NCBI GenBank assembly: GCA_017520105.1 | Contig: JAFWRL010000219.1 | Span: 1 to 33,873, forward strand | Length of the DNA stretch: 33,873 bases | Direction: 5' to 3' | Origin: Fibrobacter sp. | GTDB taxonomy: Bacteria; Fibrobacterota; Fibrobacteria; Fibrobacterales; Fibrobacteraceae | Shown: positions 7,286 to 14,261 of the stretch, in pieces | Position numbering within the stretch: the stretch's first letter is position 1 | Layout of the letters: each line of letters starts with the position of its first letter | Translations under genes and position numbers: made by a program | The notes under the pieces: model-generated | Seen by the model: only the letters and a program-made list of their open reading frames with translations | Database searches by the model: none | What the model was told of the DNA's origin: nothing

Positions 7286-8140
7286 ATGAACACTCCATTT
7301 TACGTCTTTATGAAGCTTTTGCCGAAAAATGCCGTGAGCCGCATTTTCGGTGCGTTTACGCGTTTGCGTATCCCGTTCTTGAGCAAAATTGCCCGTAACG
7401 CTTTTGCGAATTATTATAAGCTGGATATGTCCGAAGCAGAATATCCGCTGAGCCATTACAGGAACATCGGTGAACTTTTTATCCGCAAGCTCAAGCCGGG
7501 CATGCGCCCCGTTGCTGATGCCGAAGTCGTGAGCCCTGTTGATGGCGTCCTTTCGCAGACGGGTACGTTCGATGACGATAGCCAAACCTTGATTCAGGCG
7601 AAGGGCAAGACTTATACGCTCAAGAGCCTGTTGCGCAGCGAGGAACTTGCTGAACGTTTCAAGGGCGGCGCCTTCGCGACTATTTATCTCGCTCCGTTCA
7701 ATTACCATCGCATTCACAGTCCTGTCAGTGGTGACCTTGTGCTTTCGAGCTATTGCCCGGGGACACTTTGGCCTGTGAATGCCGGTAGCGTCGAACGAGT
7801 CGAAGGCCTCTTCTGCATCAACGAACGCTTGACGAGCCAAATCCGCTTGGCGGATGGTTCCGAGGTCCTGGTAGTTAAGGTGGGCGCAACGAACGTGGGG
7901 CGCATTGGCGTTGTGTATAGCGATACCATCATGACGAATGCAGGCAAGCTCCCGCGTGACAGCAAGCGCTTGGACTGGATTCCGAACAAGCAATTTTCAT
8001 TTGAAAAGGGCGGCGAACTTGGGCGTTTTGAAATGGGCAGTACAGTGATTCTTGTGGTCGATAAGAAGATCCGTGAACGCCATCCAGACTTGTTCAAGTC
8101 TCGCGTTGGGCTGGCGGTAAAGGTGGGCGAGGCGCTTTAG
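7286..8140 (+). CDS. psd: Phosphatidylserine decarboxylase proenzyme
   Basis: The 284-residue protein decarboxylates phosphatidylserine to phosphatidylethanolamine at the inner membrane. Visible signatures are SPVDG (Asp of the self-cleavage triad, near residue 88), FNYHRIHSPVSG (His, near 140) and the C-terminal LGRFEMGSTVILV, where self-cleavage between Gly and Ser yields the pyruvoyl prosthetic group on the alpha chain. Length and motif order match the large (PS-DB type) bacterial enzyme rather than the short archaeal-type form. No Shine-Dalgarno precedes the ATG, and a TATATT box ends 7 bases upstream. The next gene starts 26 bases after the stop. Confidence 0.95.
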   Translation: MNTPFYVFMKLLPKNAVSRIFGAFTRLRIPFLSKIARNAFANYYKLDMSEAEYPLSHYRNIGELFIRKLKPGMRPVADAEVVSPVDGVLSQTGTFDDDSQTLIQAKGKTYTLKSLLRSEELAERFKGGAFATIYLAPFNYHRIHSPVSGDLVLSSYCPGTLWPVNAGSVERVEGLFCINERLTSQIRLADGSEVLVVKVGATNVGRIGVVYSDTIMTNAGKLPRDSKRLDWIPNKQFSFEKGGELGRFEMGSTVILVVDKKIRERHPDLFKSRVGLAVKVGEAL

Positions 8141-8165
8141 TCGCGCTTTGTAAAGGTCTGTCGCG

Positions 8166-9008
8166 ATGGTCTCTGTAAAAAAGTTCATCCACGACGAGCC
8201 TTCGCTTTTCAAGGCTTCGAAAGCTTTTGTGACGTTACTTTATAAGTGCGCCGATCCCGTTGTTTATGTTGCATGCAAAATGCCTGACAAAAACGAGCAA
8301 ATAGCTTGGACTTTGTTAGGCACGGTCTTGTTTCAAGACCGTTCTTATCCCGATATTTTACGGCTTCTTGCTAAGCTTTACGAGCGGTTTCCGGGCGATA
8401 AACTTTGGACACTACCGGTGCCGAAAGCTTCTGAAATAGAAGATGTTGTTGAACGAACTTTCAACAGTCGTAACTGGTCCGTCTTTGAAAATGTTGCTGG
8501 AATATTTTGGAGTGTCGGGCTTTTTGTCCGTCGTCATCCAGACCTTGTTGCCTGGGCCCGTGAACGCACTCCCGAAGAAATGTGGCGCGACTTGGGCGAA
8601 ATCTATTTCATGGGACGTTCGAACCCGCGACCCAAGGCGTGCGCTGCGGTTTATCGGTTGATTTCTCCTGCTCCGCTTGGGCTAGGACTTGCGTATCGTG
8701 GCGATTTTAAAATCCCGCCTTTGCCGCTTACGATGGGAGCACGTCGTTTTTTGGCGATACTTGGTCCGGCGAAAGACGGTCGCTTTTCGGAGCTTGAGCC
8801 GCACGAAAAGCAGAAACTTGCGAATGACTATTTTGTAGCGCTCTCTCCTGAAAACCCTTATTTTGCGGCCCATTCGCTCCAATTTTTTCTTGAAAACGGA
8901 ACGGATGGGTTTATTTGTCGTGAATTGACTTCTCGCTGTTCCAAGTGCCCTCTTTATGAGTATTGTAATTACGCGGAGGCACGCAACCGCAAACCGGATG
9001 TGTACTAA
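8166..9008 (+). CDS. Endonuclease III-like [4Fe-4S] protein, possibly inactive glycosylase relative
   Basis: The 280-residue product ends with C251-x6-C258-x2-C261-x5-C267, exactly the cysteine spacing of the endonuclease III/MutY iron-sulfur loop. The preceding helix (NPYFAAHSLQFFLENG) aligns with the helix before that loop in EndoIII. A segment RSNPRPKACAAVYRL (about 151-165) occupies the helix-hairpin-helix position with a lysine at the catalytic Lys site, but the region that should carry the catalytic Asp (VDTHI in EndoIII) reads PPLPLTMGARRFL without an Asp. It is therefore an HhH-GPD relative by my reading, with DNA binding plausible and glycosylase activity doubtful. AAAGG lies about 9 nt before the ATG; probably in one unit with psd and the following lipoprotein gene. 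Confidence 0.7.
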   Translation: MVSVKKFIHDEPSLFKASKAFVTLLYKCADPVVYVACKMPDKNEQIAWTLLGTVLFQDRSYPDILRLLAKLYERFPGDKLWTLPVPKASEIEDVVERTFNSRNWSVFENVAGIFWSVGLFVRRHPDLVAWARERTPEEMWRDLGEIYFMGRSNPRPKACAAVYRLISPAPLGLGLAYRGDFKIPPLPLTMGARRFLAILGPAKDGRFSELEPHEKQKLANDYFVALSPENPYFAAHSLQFFLENGTDGFICRELTSRCSKCPLYEYCNYAEARNRKPDVY

Positions 9009-9013
9009 ATTTT

Positions 9014-9877
9014 ATGTGTATGAATCGACTTGCTGTGAATTTGTTTCCCAAAATGCTTTGCTTGTTGGCCTGCTTCGTTGCTCTCCTTTTCTGTGCCTGC
9101 GAAAAAAAAATAGATGAAAATGTGGACTATACGTTGGTTTGCTATAACGATGTATGGCCGATGGATGAAATACATATAAACGAAAGTCCGAACGATGATA
9201 TCAAGGCTTTGGTTAAACGAATAGATTTACGTTATCCGATGATGGTTGGCGATACGCTGGACGTGTCTATTTTGGAGTTTAAGAGCGACGTTTATGCGTT
9301 GGATTATTACATGAATAGTGGACGCTTTCAGGGAATTGTCCCGATTTTGCGTGGGTCGTTCTTGGAACAAAGTATCCGTTCCGGCACAAGAATCTTTATT
9401 TTCAAGCATGACAGTTTCCGCCGTTATGAACGCAGCGACCTCGAAAATTACGTGCGTCAATTCCCGAATGCTCGTCATGGCGGATTCCCGCAGGAATTCT
9501 TGAGTTTGCCGTTCGAACACCGCGAACCGGGTCATACATCGATTCAGACAAAGTATTTTATTGGCGTCAAGGCCTATTTTCCGGTGCTTGCGCAAAGCTA
9601 TCGTGACTCCGACTTGCAGTGGAATGTCGCACGCAGCTGGGACCTTGTCGAAGAAAACGACTTTCTCGCTTGGGGGCGTCAGCTGAACATTGTGCACCCG
9701 AAGGGCGTCTATCGCGAAGCCTCGACGCTTTATTTTAATGCGGGCGAGGGCGTGAACGGCATGGCGACAAGACTTCCGGGTGGTCGTGTGGTGGCGGTTT
9801 GGGGCTACCTCGACTGGACGGATCTCGAACGCAAGTTCTTTACCGCCAGTGACCGCGTCTATGGAGCCAGGTATTAA
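9014..9877 (+). CDS. Lipoprotein of unknown function
   Basis: The 287-residue product starts with a hydrophobic signal (MLCLLACFVALLFCAC) ending in a lipobox-like LFCA-C before EKKID, so it is predicted to be lipid-anchored. A second ATG at 9020 is equally possible. The body contains no motif I recognise; it is rich in aromatic and charged residues. The codons after the lipobox contain a run of nine A (9102-9110): loss of one A would place TAG directly in frame, so expression could be sensitive to slippage. It begins 5 bases after the previous stop, suggesting co-transcription. Confidence 0.7.
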   Translation: MCMNRLAVNLFPKMLCLLACFVALLFCACEKKIDENVDYTLVCYNDVWPMDEIHINESPNDDIKALVKRIDLRYPMMVGDTLDVSILEFKSDVYALDYYMNSGRFQGIVPILRGSFLEQSIRSGTRIFIFKHDSFRRYERSDLENYVRQFPNARHGGFPQEFLSLPFEHREPGHTSIQTKYFIGVKAYFPVLAQSYRDSDLQWNVARSWDLVEENDFLAWGRQLNIVHPKGVYREASTLYFNAGEGVNGMATRLPGGRVVAVWGYLDWTDLERKFFTASDRVYGARY

Positions 9878-9882
9878 TTTTT

Positions 9883-9895
9883 AATTACTATATTC
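9883..9895 (+). promoter_or_regulatory. Probable promoter -10 region of the GerW-family gene
   Basis: AATTACTATATTC, identical to the sequence before psd, with TATATT at 9889-9894 and only 6 bases to the ATG. No Shine-Dalgarno is present, which again suggests a leaderless transcript. No matching -35 is visible. Confidence 0.4.
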
Positions 9896-9900
9896 AAATT

Positions 9901-10239
9901 ATGGCTATTGAAAAACTTGCTGAAACTCTTTTAGAAAAGCTCCGCTTCATCACGAAAGCGGAAACCGTCATTGGAGACCCTATCCAGGCGGGCGAATCAA
10001 CTGTTATTCCTGTAAGCCGAGTGTCGGTGGGCTTCGGCTTTGGCGGCCACCAAAACAAGGGCGATACGTCCGCATCTGGCGGTGGTGCTTCTGTCGAACC
10101 AGTGGCGTTCCTCGTTATTCGTGGCGACGATGTACGAATCATGCCGATTACCAAGGATAGCTCGCTAGTCTCGAAGGTCATGGAAATTGTCCCCGAGATT
10201 GCGAATAAATTCACGTCCAAGAAGCCTGCTGAAGACTAA
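9901..10239 (+). CDS. GerW/YtfJ family protein
   Basis: The 112-residue product (MAIEKLAETLLEKLRFITKAETVIGDPI...) matches the GerW/YtfJ family: a central VSVGFGFGG glycine-rich strand, an SGGGASVEPVAFLVI segment and a charged tail. In Bacillus YtfJ is needed for spore germination, but homologues occur in many non-sporulating bacteria, where the role is not known. Nothing in the window suggests sporulation, so the spore-based name should not be transferred. Terminator at 10327. Confidence 0.85.
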   Translation: MAIEKLAETLLEKLRFITKAETVIGDPIQAGESTVIPVSRVSVGFGFGGHQNKGDTSASGGGASVEPVAFLVIRGDDVRIMPITKDSSLVSKVMEIVPEIANKFTSKKPAED

Positions 10240-10326
10240 TCTTTTCTTGCGGATTCCTCTCCGGAAGTCTTTGCTGCTTGTCCGGCATTGCTAGAGTCTC
10301 TTTAGCGGTCGGATATTTTTTTTGAA

Positions 10327-10357
10327 CTCCAGACGTTGTGGTTTGGAGCTTTTTTTT
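10327..10357 (+). terminator. Terminator after the GerW-family gene
   Basis: CTCCA (10327-10331) pairs with TGGAG (10344-10348), with weaker inner pairing, followed by a run of T to 10357. It lies 88 bases past the stop at 10239. Confidence 0.55.
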
Positions 10358-10508
10358 GTGTACTAGGGAAAAATGTAGCGAAAAAGGTGATAAATGGATT
10401 CTTTTTGGTCGAAATGGAACTTTTTGTGTCTAAAATTTTTGAGAACATTTTTTCTTGTGATGGAAATCTCAAATTTTTGAAATTTTTTGTAAAAATTGCT
10501 TTTTTCTA

Positions 10509-10537
10509 TTGACAATGACGATTTAAAAGAGTATCTT
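10509..10537 (+). promoter_or_regulatory. Strong housekeeping-type promoter
   Basis: Consensus -35 TTGACA at 10509-10514, a 17-base spacer and -10 TATCTT at 10532-10537. This is the best-formed promoter in the window, and it drives no convincing open reading frame. The predicted start is near 10544. The upstream 150 bases are very AT-rich, with T tracts resembling UP-type sequence; TTTTGAGAACATT occurs at both 10437-10449 and 10591-10603. Confidence 0.65.
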
Positions 10538-10543
10538 TCTATA

Positions 10544-10775
10544 TGTAAAGAACGAGAATGATAAGCCTTTGGGTGTATGTGGATTAGTAATTTTGAGAAC
10601 ATTAAAGGTTCTAATTCATTCTCCAAGTTTCGCAAGGTGAATTGGTGCATTTTGCGAAACGCCCGGCACGGGGTTATACGTGCCACAAAATCCTCCTCCA
10701 AGGCGCCGTAATGGCGTACTCCTAACACAAAAAATAGGGCCTCCTCATGAACAATGAGGAGGTCTTTCTTCTTTA
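10544..10775 (+). ncRNA. Structured non-coding RNA candidate, about 230 nt
   Basis: Between the promoter at 10509 and a terminator-like hairpin there are three strong stems: GTTTCGCAA (10627-10635) with TTGCGAAAC (10652-10660); GGCACG (10665-10670) with CGTGCC (10679-10684); and CCTCCTCAT (10740-10748) with ATGAGGAGG (10754-10762), followed by a pyrimidine-rich TCTTTCTTCTTT. No start codon with a ribosome site opens a credible protein. AAAGAA near the 5' end could pair with TTCTTT at the 3' end, a closed-rod layout that would suit 6S RNA, but I see no conserved 6S, SRP, RNase P or tmRNA signature. Identity unknown. Confidence 0.45.
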
Positions 10776-10795
10776 ATACTTGTGTGCCTTTTTTC

Positions 10796-10913
10796 ATGCC
10801 CCGCTCCGACGTCTTTGACTACTTGCAGCTGTGCTGTTTAGTAGTCATGATCCGCGTATGGGGAGGTCATCTCCTTTCCGGGGCATCTCCTTCTTCAAAC
10901 AAAAAATGCCCCG
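10796..10913. other. Hairpin-rich block with two mutually exclusive pairings
   Basis: ATGCCCCG occurs at 10796-10803 and again at 10906-10913, and its complement CGGGGCAT lies between them at 10879-10886, so the middle arm can pair left or right but not both. The left domain encloses a well-formed hairpin: GACTACT (10817-10823), inner CAGC-tgt-GCTG, AGTAGTC (10840-10846). A CGGCA-tttc-TGCCG hairpin follows at 10912-10925. No protein gene is supported. It could be the 3' part of the upstream RNA, a second RNA, or a switch-like leader or trailer. Confidence 0.4.
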
Positions 10914-10985
10914 GCATTTCTGCCGAGGCTTGAATTTGTTTGTGTTGCGAAAGGTCGCATCGAATCGATTAGCCTTAGAACATTG

Positions 10986-11113
10986 GACTTTCGCTGTCGC
11001 TCAAGTCCAAGTTCTTGGTTTTTTGAACTTGGGACTTTCGCTGTCGCTCAAGTCCAAGTTCTTGGTTTTTTGAACTTGGGACTTTCGCTGTCGCTCAAGT
11101 CCAAGTTCTTGGG
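10986..11113. repeat. 47-bp tandem repeat, nearly three units
   Basis: The unit starts GACTTTCGCTG and begins at 10986, 11033 and 11080, exactly 47 bases apart and almost without change. Each unit contains AAGTCCAAGTTC, which can pair with GAACTTGG(G)ACTT of the next unit. The CCAAGTTCTTGG portion equals the 3' end of serC and its terminator arm, so the array looks like an expansion of the serC 3' region. Units are contiguous and identical, so this is not a CRISPR. Confidence 0.9.
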
Positions 11114-11131
11114 CTAATTACCCAAGAACTT
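11103..11131 (-). terminator. serC terminator overlapping its stop codon
   Basis: AAGTTCTTGGG (11103-11113) and CCCAAGAACTT (11121-11131) form a perfect 11-base stem, and the 7-base loop contains the serC stop codon. The last codons of serC therefore form one arm. No long T run follows on the minus strand; additional hairpins from the 47-bp array do. Confidence 0.5.
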
Positions 11132-12224
11132 TCTTTTCGAAGTCGCCGAGGCAATCAACGAGGGCCTGAACGCCTTCGACCGGCATCGCGTTGTAGATGG
11201 AAGCGCGGAAGCCACCCACGGAGCGGTGACCCTTGAGCTGCTGCAGACCGCGGGCCTTAGCGAATTCGAGGAATTCCTTGGCGAGGTCATCGGCCTTGTC
11301 GGCAGCGACCACGTCCTTGTTGAACACGAACGGAACGTTCATGATGGAACGGTCTTCCTTAGCAGCGGTACCGACGAACACCTTGGAAGCGTCGAGGGCG
11401 CTGTAGAGGAGAGCTGCCTTGCTGCGGTTCACCTTTTCGATAGCTTCCACGCCACCGAATTCCTTGAGCCACTTGAGCGTGCGGTTCATGACGTACACGG
11501 CGAATACCGGAGGCGTGTTGAACATGTTCTTTGCGTCGATGTGGGTCTGGAAGTTGAGCATGGTCGGGATGGTGCGGTTCACCTTGCCGAGCAGGTCCTT
11601 GCGGATGATGGTCACGGTCACGCCAGCGCAGCTGATGTTCTTCTGGGCGCCGCCATAGACAACGCCGAAGTCAGAGACGTTGATCTTGCGGGCGAGGAAG
11701 TCGGAGCTCACGTCGGCCATGAGGAAGCCGGACTTCGGCTTCGGGAAGTTGTGCCATTCCGTACCGTAAATCGTGTTGTTTGCGGTAACGTGGAGGTAAG
11801 TCGCGTTGTCGCTGAGCTTCAGGTTCTTGTCGATGCGGCTGTAAGTTTCGGACTTGGTGTCGCAAGCGGCGAGAGCATTACCGAAAAGCTTCGCTTCCTT
11901 GTAAGCCTTGTTTGCCCAAACGCCAGTGAGAGCGTAGTCTGCAGTTGCGTTCTGGTCCAAGAAGTTCATCGGGAGCATGCAGAACAAAAGGGAGCAACCG
12001 CCACCGAGGAAAACGATGTCGTAGTTCTCGGGAATGCCCATCAAGTCGCGGAGGAACTGTTCGGTTTCGGCGAACATGCTTTCGATCGGCTTTGAACGGT
12101 GACTCATGGAGAGAATACTGATGCCGCTATTTGCGTAGTCGATGCATGCAGCAGATGCTTCCTTGAGTGCTTGTTCGGGCAGGACAGACGGGCCTGCGCT
12201 AAAGTTATAGACTTTATTTGCCAT
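11118..12224 (-). CDS. serC: Phosphoserine aminotransferase
   Basis: The 368-residue cytoplasmic PLP enzyme converts 3-phosphohydroxypyruvate and glutamate to phosphoserine (serine synthesis) and can serve pyridoxal phosphate synthesis. It starts MANKVYNFSAGPSVLPEQAL, with the family signature SHRSKPIES near residue 42, the phosphate-binding GGGCSLLF near 75, and the Schiff-base lysine in VYGGAQKNISCAG (near residue 195). The C-terminal HRSVGGFRASIYNAMP is also typical. Length is normal. AAAGGA lies about 9 nt before the ATG. It is monocistronic by context. Confidence 0.96.
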   Translation of the reverse strand: MANKVYNFSAGPSVLPEQALKEASAACIDYANSGISILSMSHRSKPIESMFAETEQFLRDLMGIPENYDIVFLGGGCSLLFCMLPMNFLDQNATADYALTGVWANKAYKEAKLFGNALAACDTKSETYSRIDKNLKLSDNATYLHVTANNTIYGTEWHNFPKPKSGFLMADVSSDFLARKINVSDFGVVYGGAQKNISCAGVTVTIIRKDLLGKVNRTIPTMLNFQTHIDAKNMFNTPPVFAVYVMNRTLKWLKEFGGVEAIEKVNRSKAALLYSALDASKVFVGTAAKEDRSIMNVPFVFNKDVVAADKADDLAKEFLEFAKARGLQQLKGHRSVGGFRASIYNAMPVEGVQALVDCLGDFEKKVLG

Positions 12225-12401
12225 GGTTGTGTTCCTTTTTGTTTTTGCCCCGCATGGTTTACGGGGACTTTTGTAATTACGCGCGTAAAAATAGCAAAAT
12301 ACGCCCTGTTCGGCTAGTGGGAAATTGAGGTGTGAGCGCGCCTGCTACAGCGGGCTGTGAGGTATGAAATCGCGACCTTAGACCGCTTTGTGTATAAAAA
12401 A

Positions 12402-12419
12402 GGCGGACTCGAGTCCGCC
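12402..12419 (-). terminator. Terminator for the HD-domain gene
   Basis: GGCGGACTCGAGTCCGCC is a perfect 18-base palindrome; read on the minus strand it is followed by TTTTTT. It lies 90 bases past the stop of the gene at 12509. An extra hairpin GAGGGCG/CGCCCTC lies at 12459-12478. Nothing else is visible in 12225-12508 apart from an AT-rich serC upstream region. Confidence 0.7.
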
Positions 12420-12508
12420 GAAAAATGATGGAATATTTGTTGCCTCGAAGCGAACTCAGAGGGCGTCGCCCCGCCCTCAAAGTTCAAAACTACTAACTAA
12501 TAATTCGC

Positions 12509-13033
12509 CTACACTCCAAGCGCTTGAATTGCTGCCTTGTACTTCTTGAGACGGAACTTCGTCTTGAGTTCGCGGCGTTCCTGGCGGTGGATGTACTTGT
12601 CTTCAAGGAGCACGTTCAGAATAGCGCTTTTTGCCTTGGCGGCCGTCGGATTGTCCTTCAACGTCTCGACAAAGCGAACGAAGTCCTTTTCGCGAGCGTC
12701 GTAGGTGGCGTCTTCGGCGGGAACGCCTTTTGCCATCAGCTTGCAGCTGTATTCGTCAATCCAAGATTGATTTTTGTGGTATGTCATCTTCTGGATGAGT
12801 TCGACCATGTCTGCCGGAACGCCCATCTTGATCATGTCGTCCGGAGTCTTTTTTGTTCCTGATGTAATGGAATCCTGCAAAATGGCTAGTACTTGAACAT
12901 CTTCCGGTTCGCCTTTATTTTTGAGGTAATCGGCAACATTCTGGAGAAAATCGATGTATGGTCCGCCAGCCTTGTCCTGCTGGCCTTTGTGGACGGAATC
13001 CGCAATTTTGTAGGCGTCTTGATAAGAGAGCAT
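12509..13033 (-). CDS. RelA/SpoT-type HD-domain protein with degenerate metal site
   Basis: The 174-residue product (from the ATG at 13033, AAGG upstream) begins MLSYQDAYKIADSVHKGQQDKAGGPYIDFLQNVADYL, clearly related to the N-terminal HD domain of ppGpp hydrolases (AHxGQxRxSGxPYixHPxxVA). Only the first His (H15) and the Asp of the HD pair remain: the HD doublet reads Q53-D54 (AILQDSI), the usual PYixH His is Phe, and the following ED is replaced by TSG. Hydrolysis of ppGpp is therefore unlikely; a binding or regulatory role is inferred. An upstream ATG at 13075 has its GAGG only 2 bases away, and a perfect hairpin occupies 13057-13073, so the shorter form is preferred. Confidence 0.75.
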   Translation of the reverse strand: MLSYQDAYKIADSVHKGQQDKAGGPYIDFLQNVADYLKNKGEPEDVQVLAILQDSITSGTKKTPDDMIKMGVPADMVELIQKMTYHKNQSWIDEYSCKLMAKGVPAEDATYDAREKDFVRFVETLKDNPTAAKAKSAILNVLLEDKYIHRQERRELKTKFRLKKYKAAIQALGV

Positions 13034-13056
13034 TATTAACCTTTTTTTAAAACGTC

Positions 13057-13073
13057 GAGCATCGGCGATGCTC
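13057..13073 (-). promoter_or_regulatory. Leader hairpin of the HD-domain gene
   Basis: GAGCATC-ggc-GATGCTC, a perfect 7-base stem with a 3-base loop, lies 24 bases upstream of the chosen start codon. An AT-rich -10-like TATATA segment is just upstream (13083-13092). It could affect translation or mRNA stability. Confidence 0.35.
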
Positions 13074-13174
13074 ATATCCTCAATATATATAATGCGAAGG
13101 TGAATGTGAAAACTGTTTTTACATTTTGTGGCAAAAAACGGTTCTCACCCCCAAAAATGCTTTTTTTTCGTGAA

Positions 13175-14065
13175 TTACGCTTGGAAGTTTTTCCCGAGTA
13201 TCGCAGAGACGTTCTTCAGGATGCCTTCGGCGACGTCAGGCTTGTTCATGGAATAGACATGCACGTTCGTGATGCCGTTGGCGTACAGGTCGATAATCTG
13301 GTCGGTCGCATAGATGATGCCGGCCTGCTTCATGGCGTCCGGGTCGCTACCGAACTTATCGACAAGCGACTTGAAGCGCTGCGGCATGAACGAGCCCGAG
13401 AGCTTGATGGCGCGTTCGACTTGGTTTGCGTTCGTGATGGGCATGATCCCGGGGAGCACCGGGCAGTTGACGCCGGCGTCGCGGAGTTTATACAAAAAGC
13501 TGAAGAAAAGGTTGTTGTCGAAAACCATCTGCGTGGTGAGGAAGTCTGCACCGGCTTCAACTTTTTCTTTGAGGTGTTTGATGTCTTCGGCTTGGTTCGG
13601 GCTTTCGGGGTGCTTTTCGGGGTAGCAGGCTGCACCGATGCAGAAGTCTGAATCGCTAGCCTTGAGTTCGCGAATGAGTTCAACGGCGTGGTGGTAGTCG
13701 CAGTCGCCACGGCCATTCGCGATAAGTTCCGGCGTGAGGTCGCCACGGAGCGCCATCACGTTCTTGATGCCCGCGGCCTTCATGTCTTCGATGCGCTGGT
13801 GGATTGTATCCTTGTTGCTTGAAATGCACGTCAGGTGGGCGAGCATCGGAATGTTGAATTTGTATTTGAGATTCTTTGCAATTTCGATCGTGTATTGGCT
13901 GACGCCGCCACCTGCGCCGTATGTAACGCTCATGAATGCGGGATGGAGCGCTGCGATGGCTTCAGTTGCTGCTTTTACGTTCTCAAAACTCGTTTCTTTC
14001 TTCGGCGGGAACACCTCGAAGGAAAGGCTCATCTTGTCTTGCTTGAGAATGTCGATAATTTTCAT
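13175..14065 (-). CDS. metF: 5,10-methylenetetrahydrofolate reductase
   Basis: The 296-residue flavoenzyme reduces methylene-THF to 5-methyl-THF for methionine synthesis. It starts MKIIDILKQDKMSLSFEVFPPKKE, with the conserved SFEVFPPK strand and catalytic Glu, VTYGAGG near residue 50, HLTCIS near 78, ALRGD near 107 and the FAD-proximal FLTTQMVFDN near 178. Length is typical of bacterial MetF without the regulatory domain. AAGGAG is 9 nt before the ATG. No SAM riboswitch or other recognisable leader is visible in 14066-14217. Confidence 0.97.
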   Translation of the reverse strand: MKIIDILKQDKMSLSFEVFPPKKETSFENVKAATEAIAALHPAFMSVTYGAGGGVSQYTIEIAKNLKYKFNIPMLAHLTCISSNKDTIHQRIEDMKAAGIKNVMALRGDLTPELIANGRGDCDYHHAVELIRELKASDSDFCIGAACYPEKHPESPNQAEDIKHLKEKVEAGADFLTTQMVFDNNLFFSFLYKLRDAGVNCPVLPGIMPITNANQVERAIKLSGSFMPQRFKSLVDKFGSDPDAMKQAGIIYATDQIIDLYANGITNVHVYSMNKPDVAEGILKNVSAILGKNFQA

Positions 14066-14217
14066 TTAGAAAACTCCTTGTTGGTGCGGCGTCAATAGTG
14101 CAACAAACTTGATTTATGCAAATATTCAAATTCATGCATAAATATAAATAAATGTTTTGAAAATGGCAACGGGAGACCGTAATTTTTTGGAGAGGTCTTT
14201 TTTGGTAGGTGCAAAAT

Positions 14218-14247
14218 TTGACGAAAAAACAAATAATTTGCTATATT
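14218..14247 (+). promoter_or_regulatory. Promoter of tRNA-Arg
   Basis: TTGACG at 14218-14223, an 18-base spacer and TATATT at 14242-14247, 14 bases before the tRNA 5' end. Confidence 0.6.
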
Positions 14248-14261
14248 ATGGGCCCATAAAT

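Noticed and set aside
10363..10797. Minus-strand open frame of 144 codons
   Set aside because: It crosses a terminator, a strong plus promoter and three hairpins; its composition (Phe, Lys, His rich) follows the AT-rich DNA and no family is suggested.
10831..11073. Plus-strand open frame of 80 codons
   Set aside because: Its second half is simply the translated 47-bp repeat.
10986..11113. CRISPR array
   Set aside because: Units are contiguous and near identical with no variable spacers, and no cas gene is in the window.
11226..12095. Plus-strand open frame of 289 codons
   Set aside because: Exact shadow of serC; Val/Glu/His-rich composition results from codon bias on the other strand.
14066..14217. 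SAM riboswitch in front of metF
   Set aside because: Only AT-rich sequence and a weak AGACC/GGTCT hairpin are visible; no conserved SAM-I core elements.
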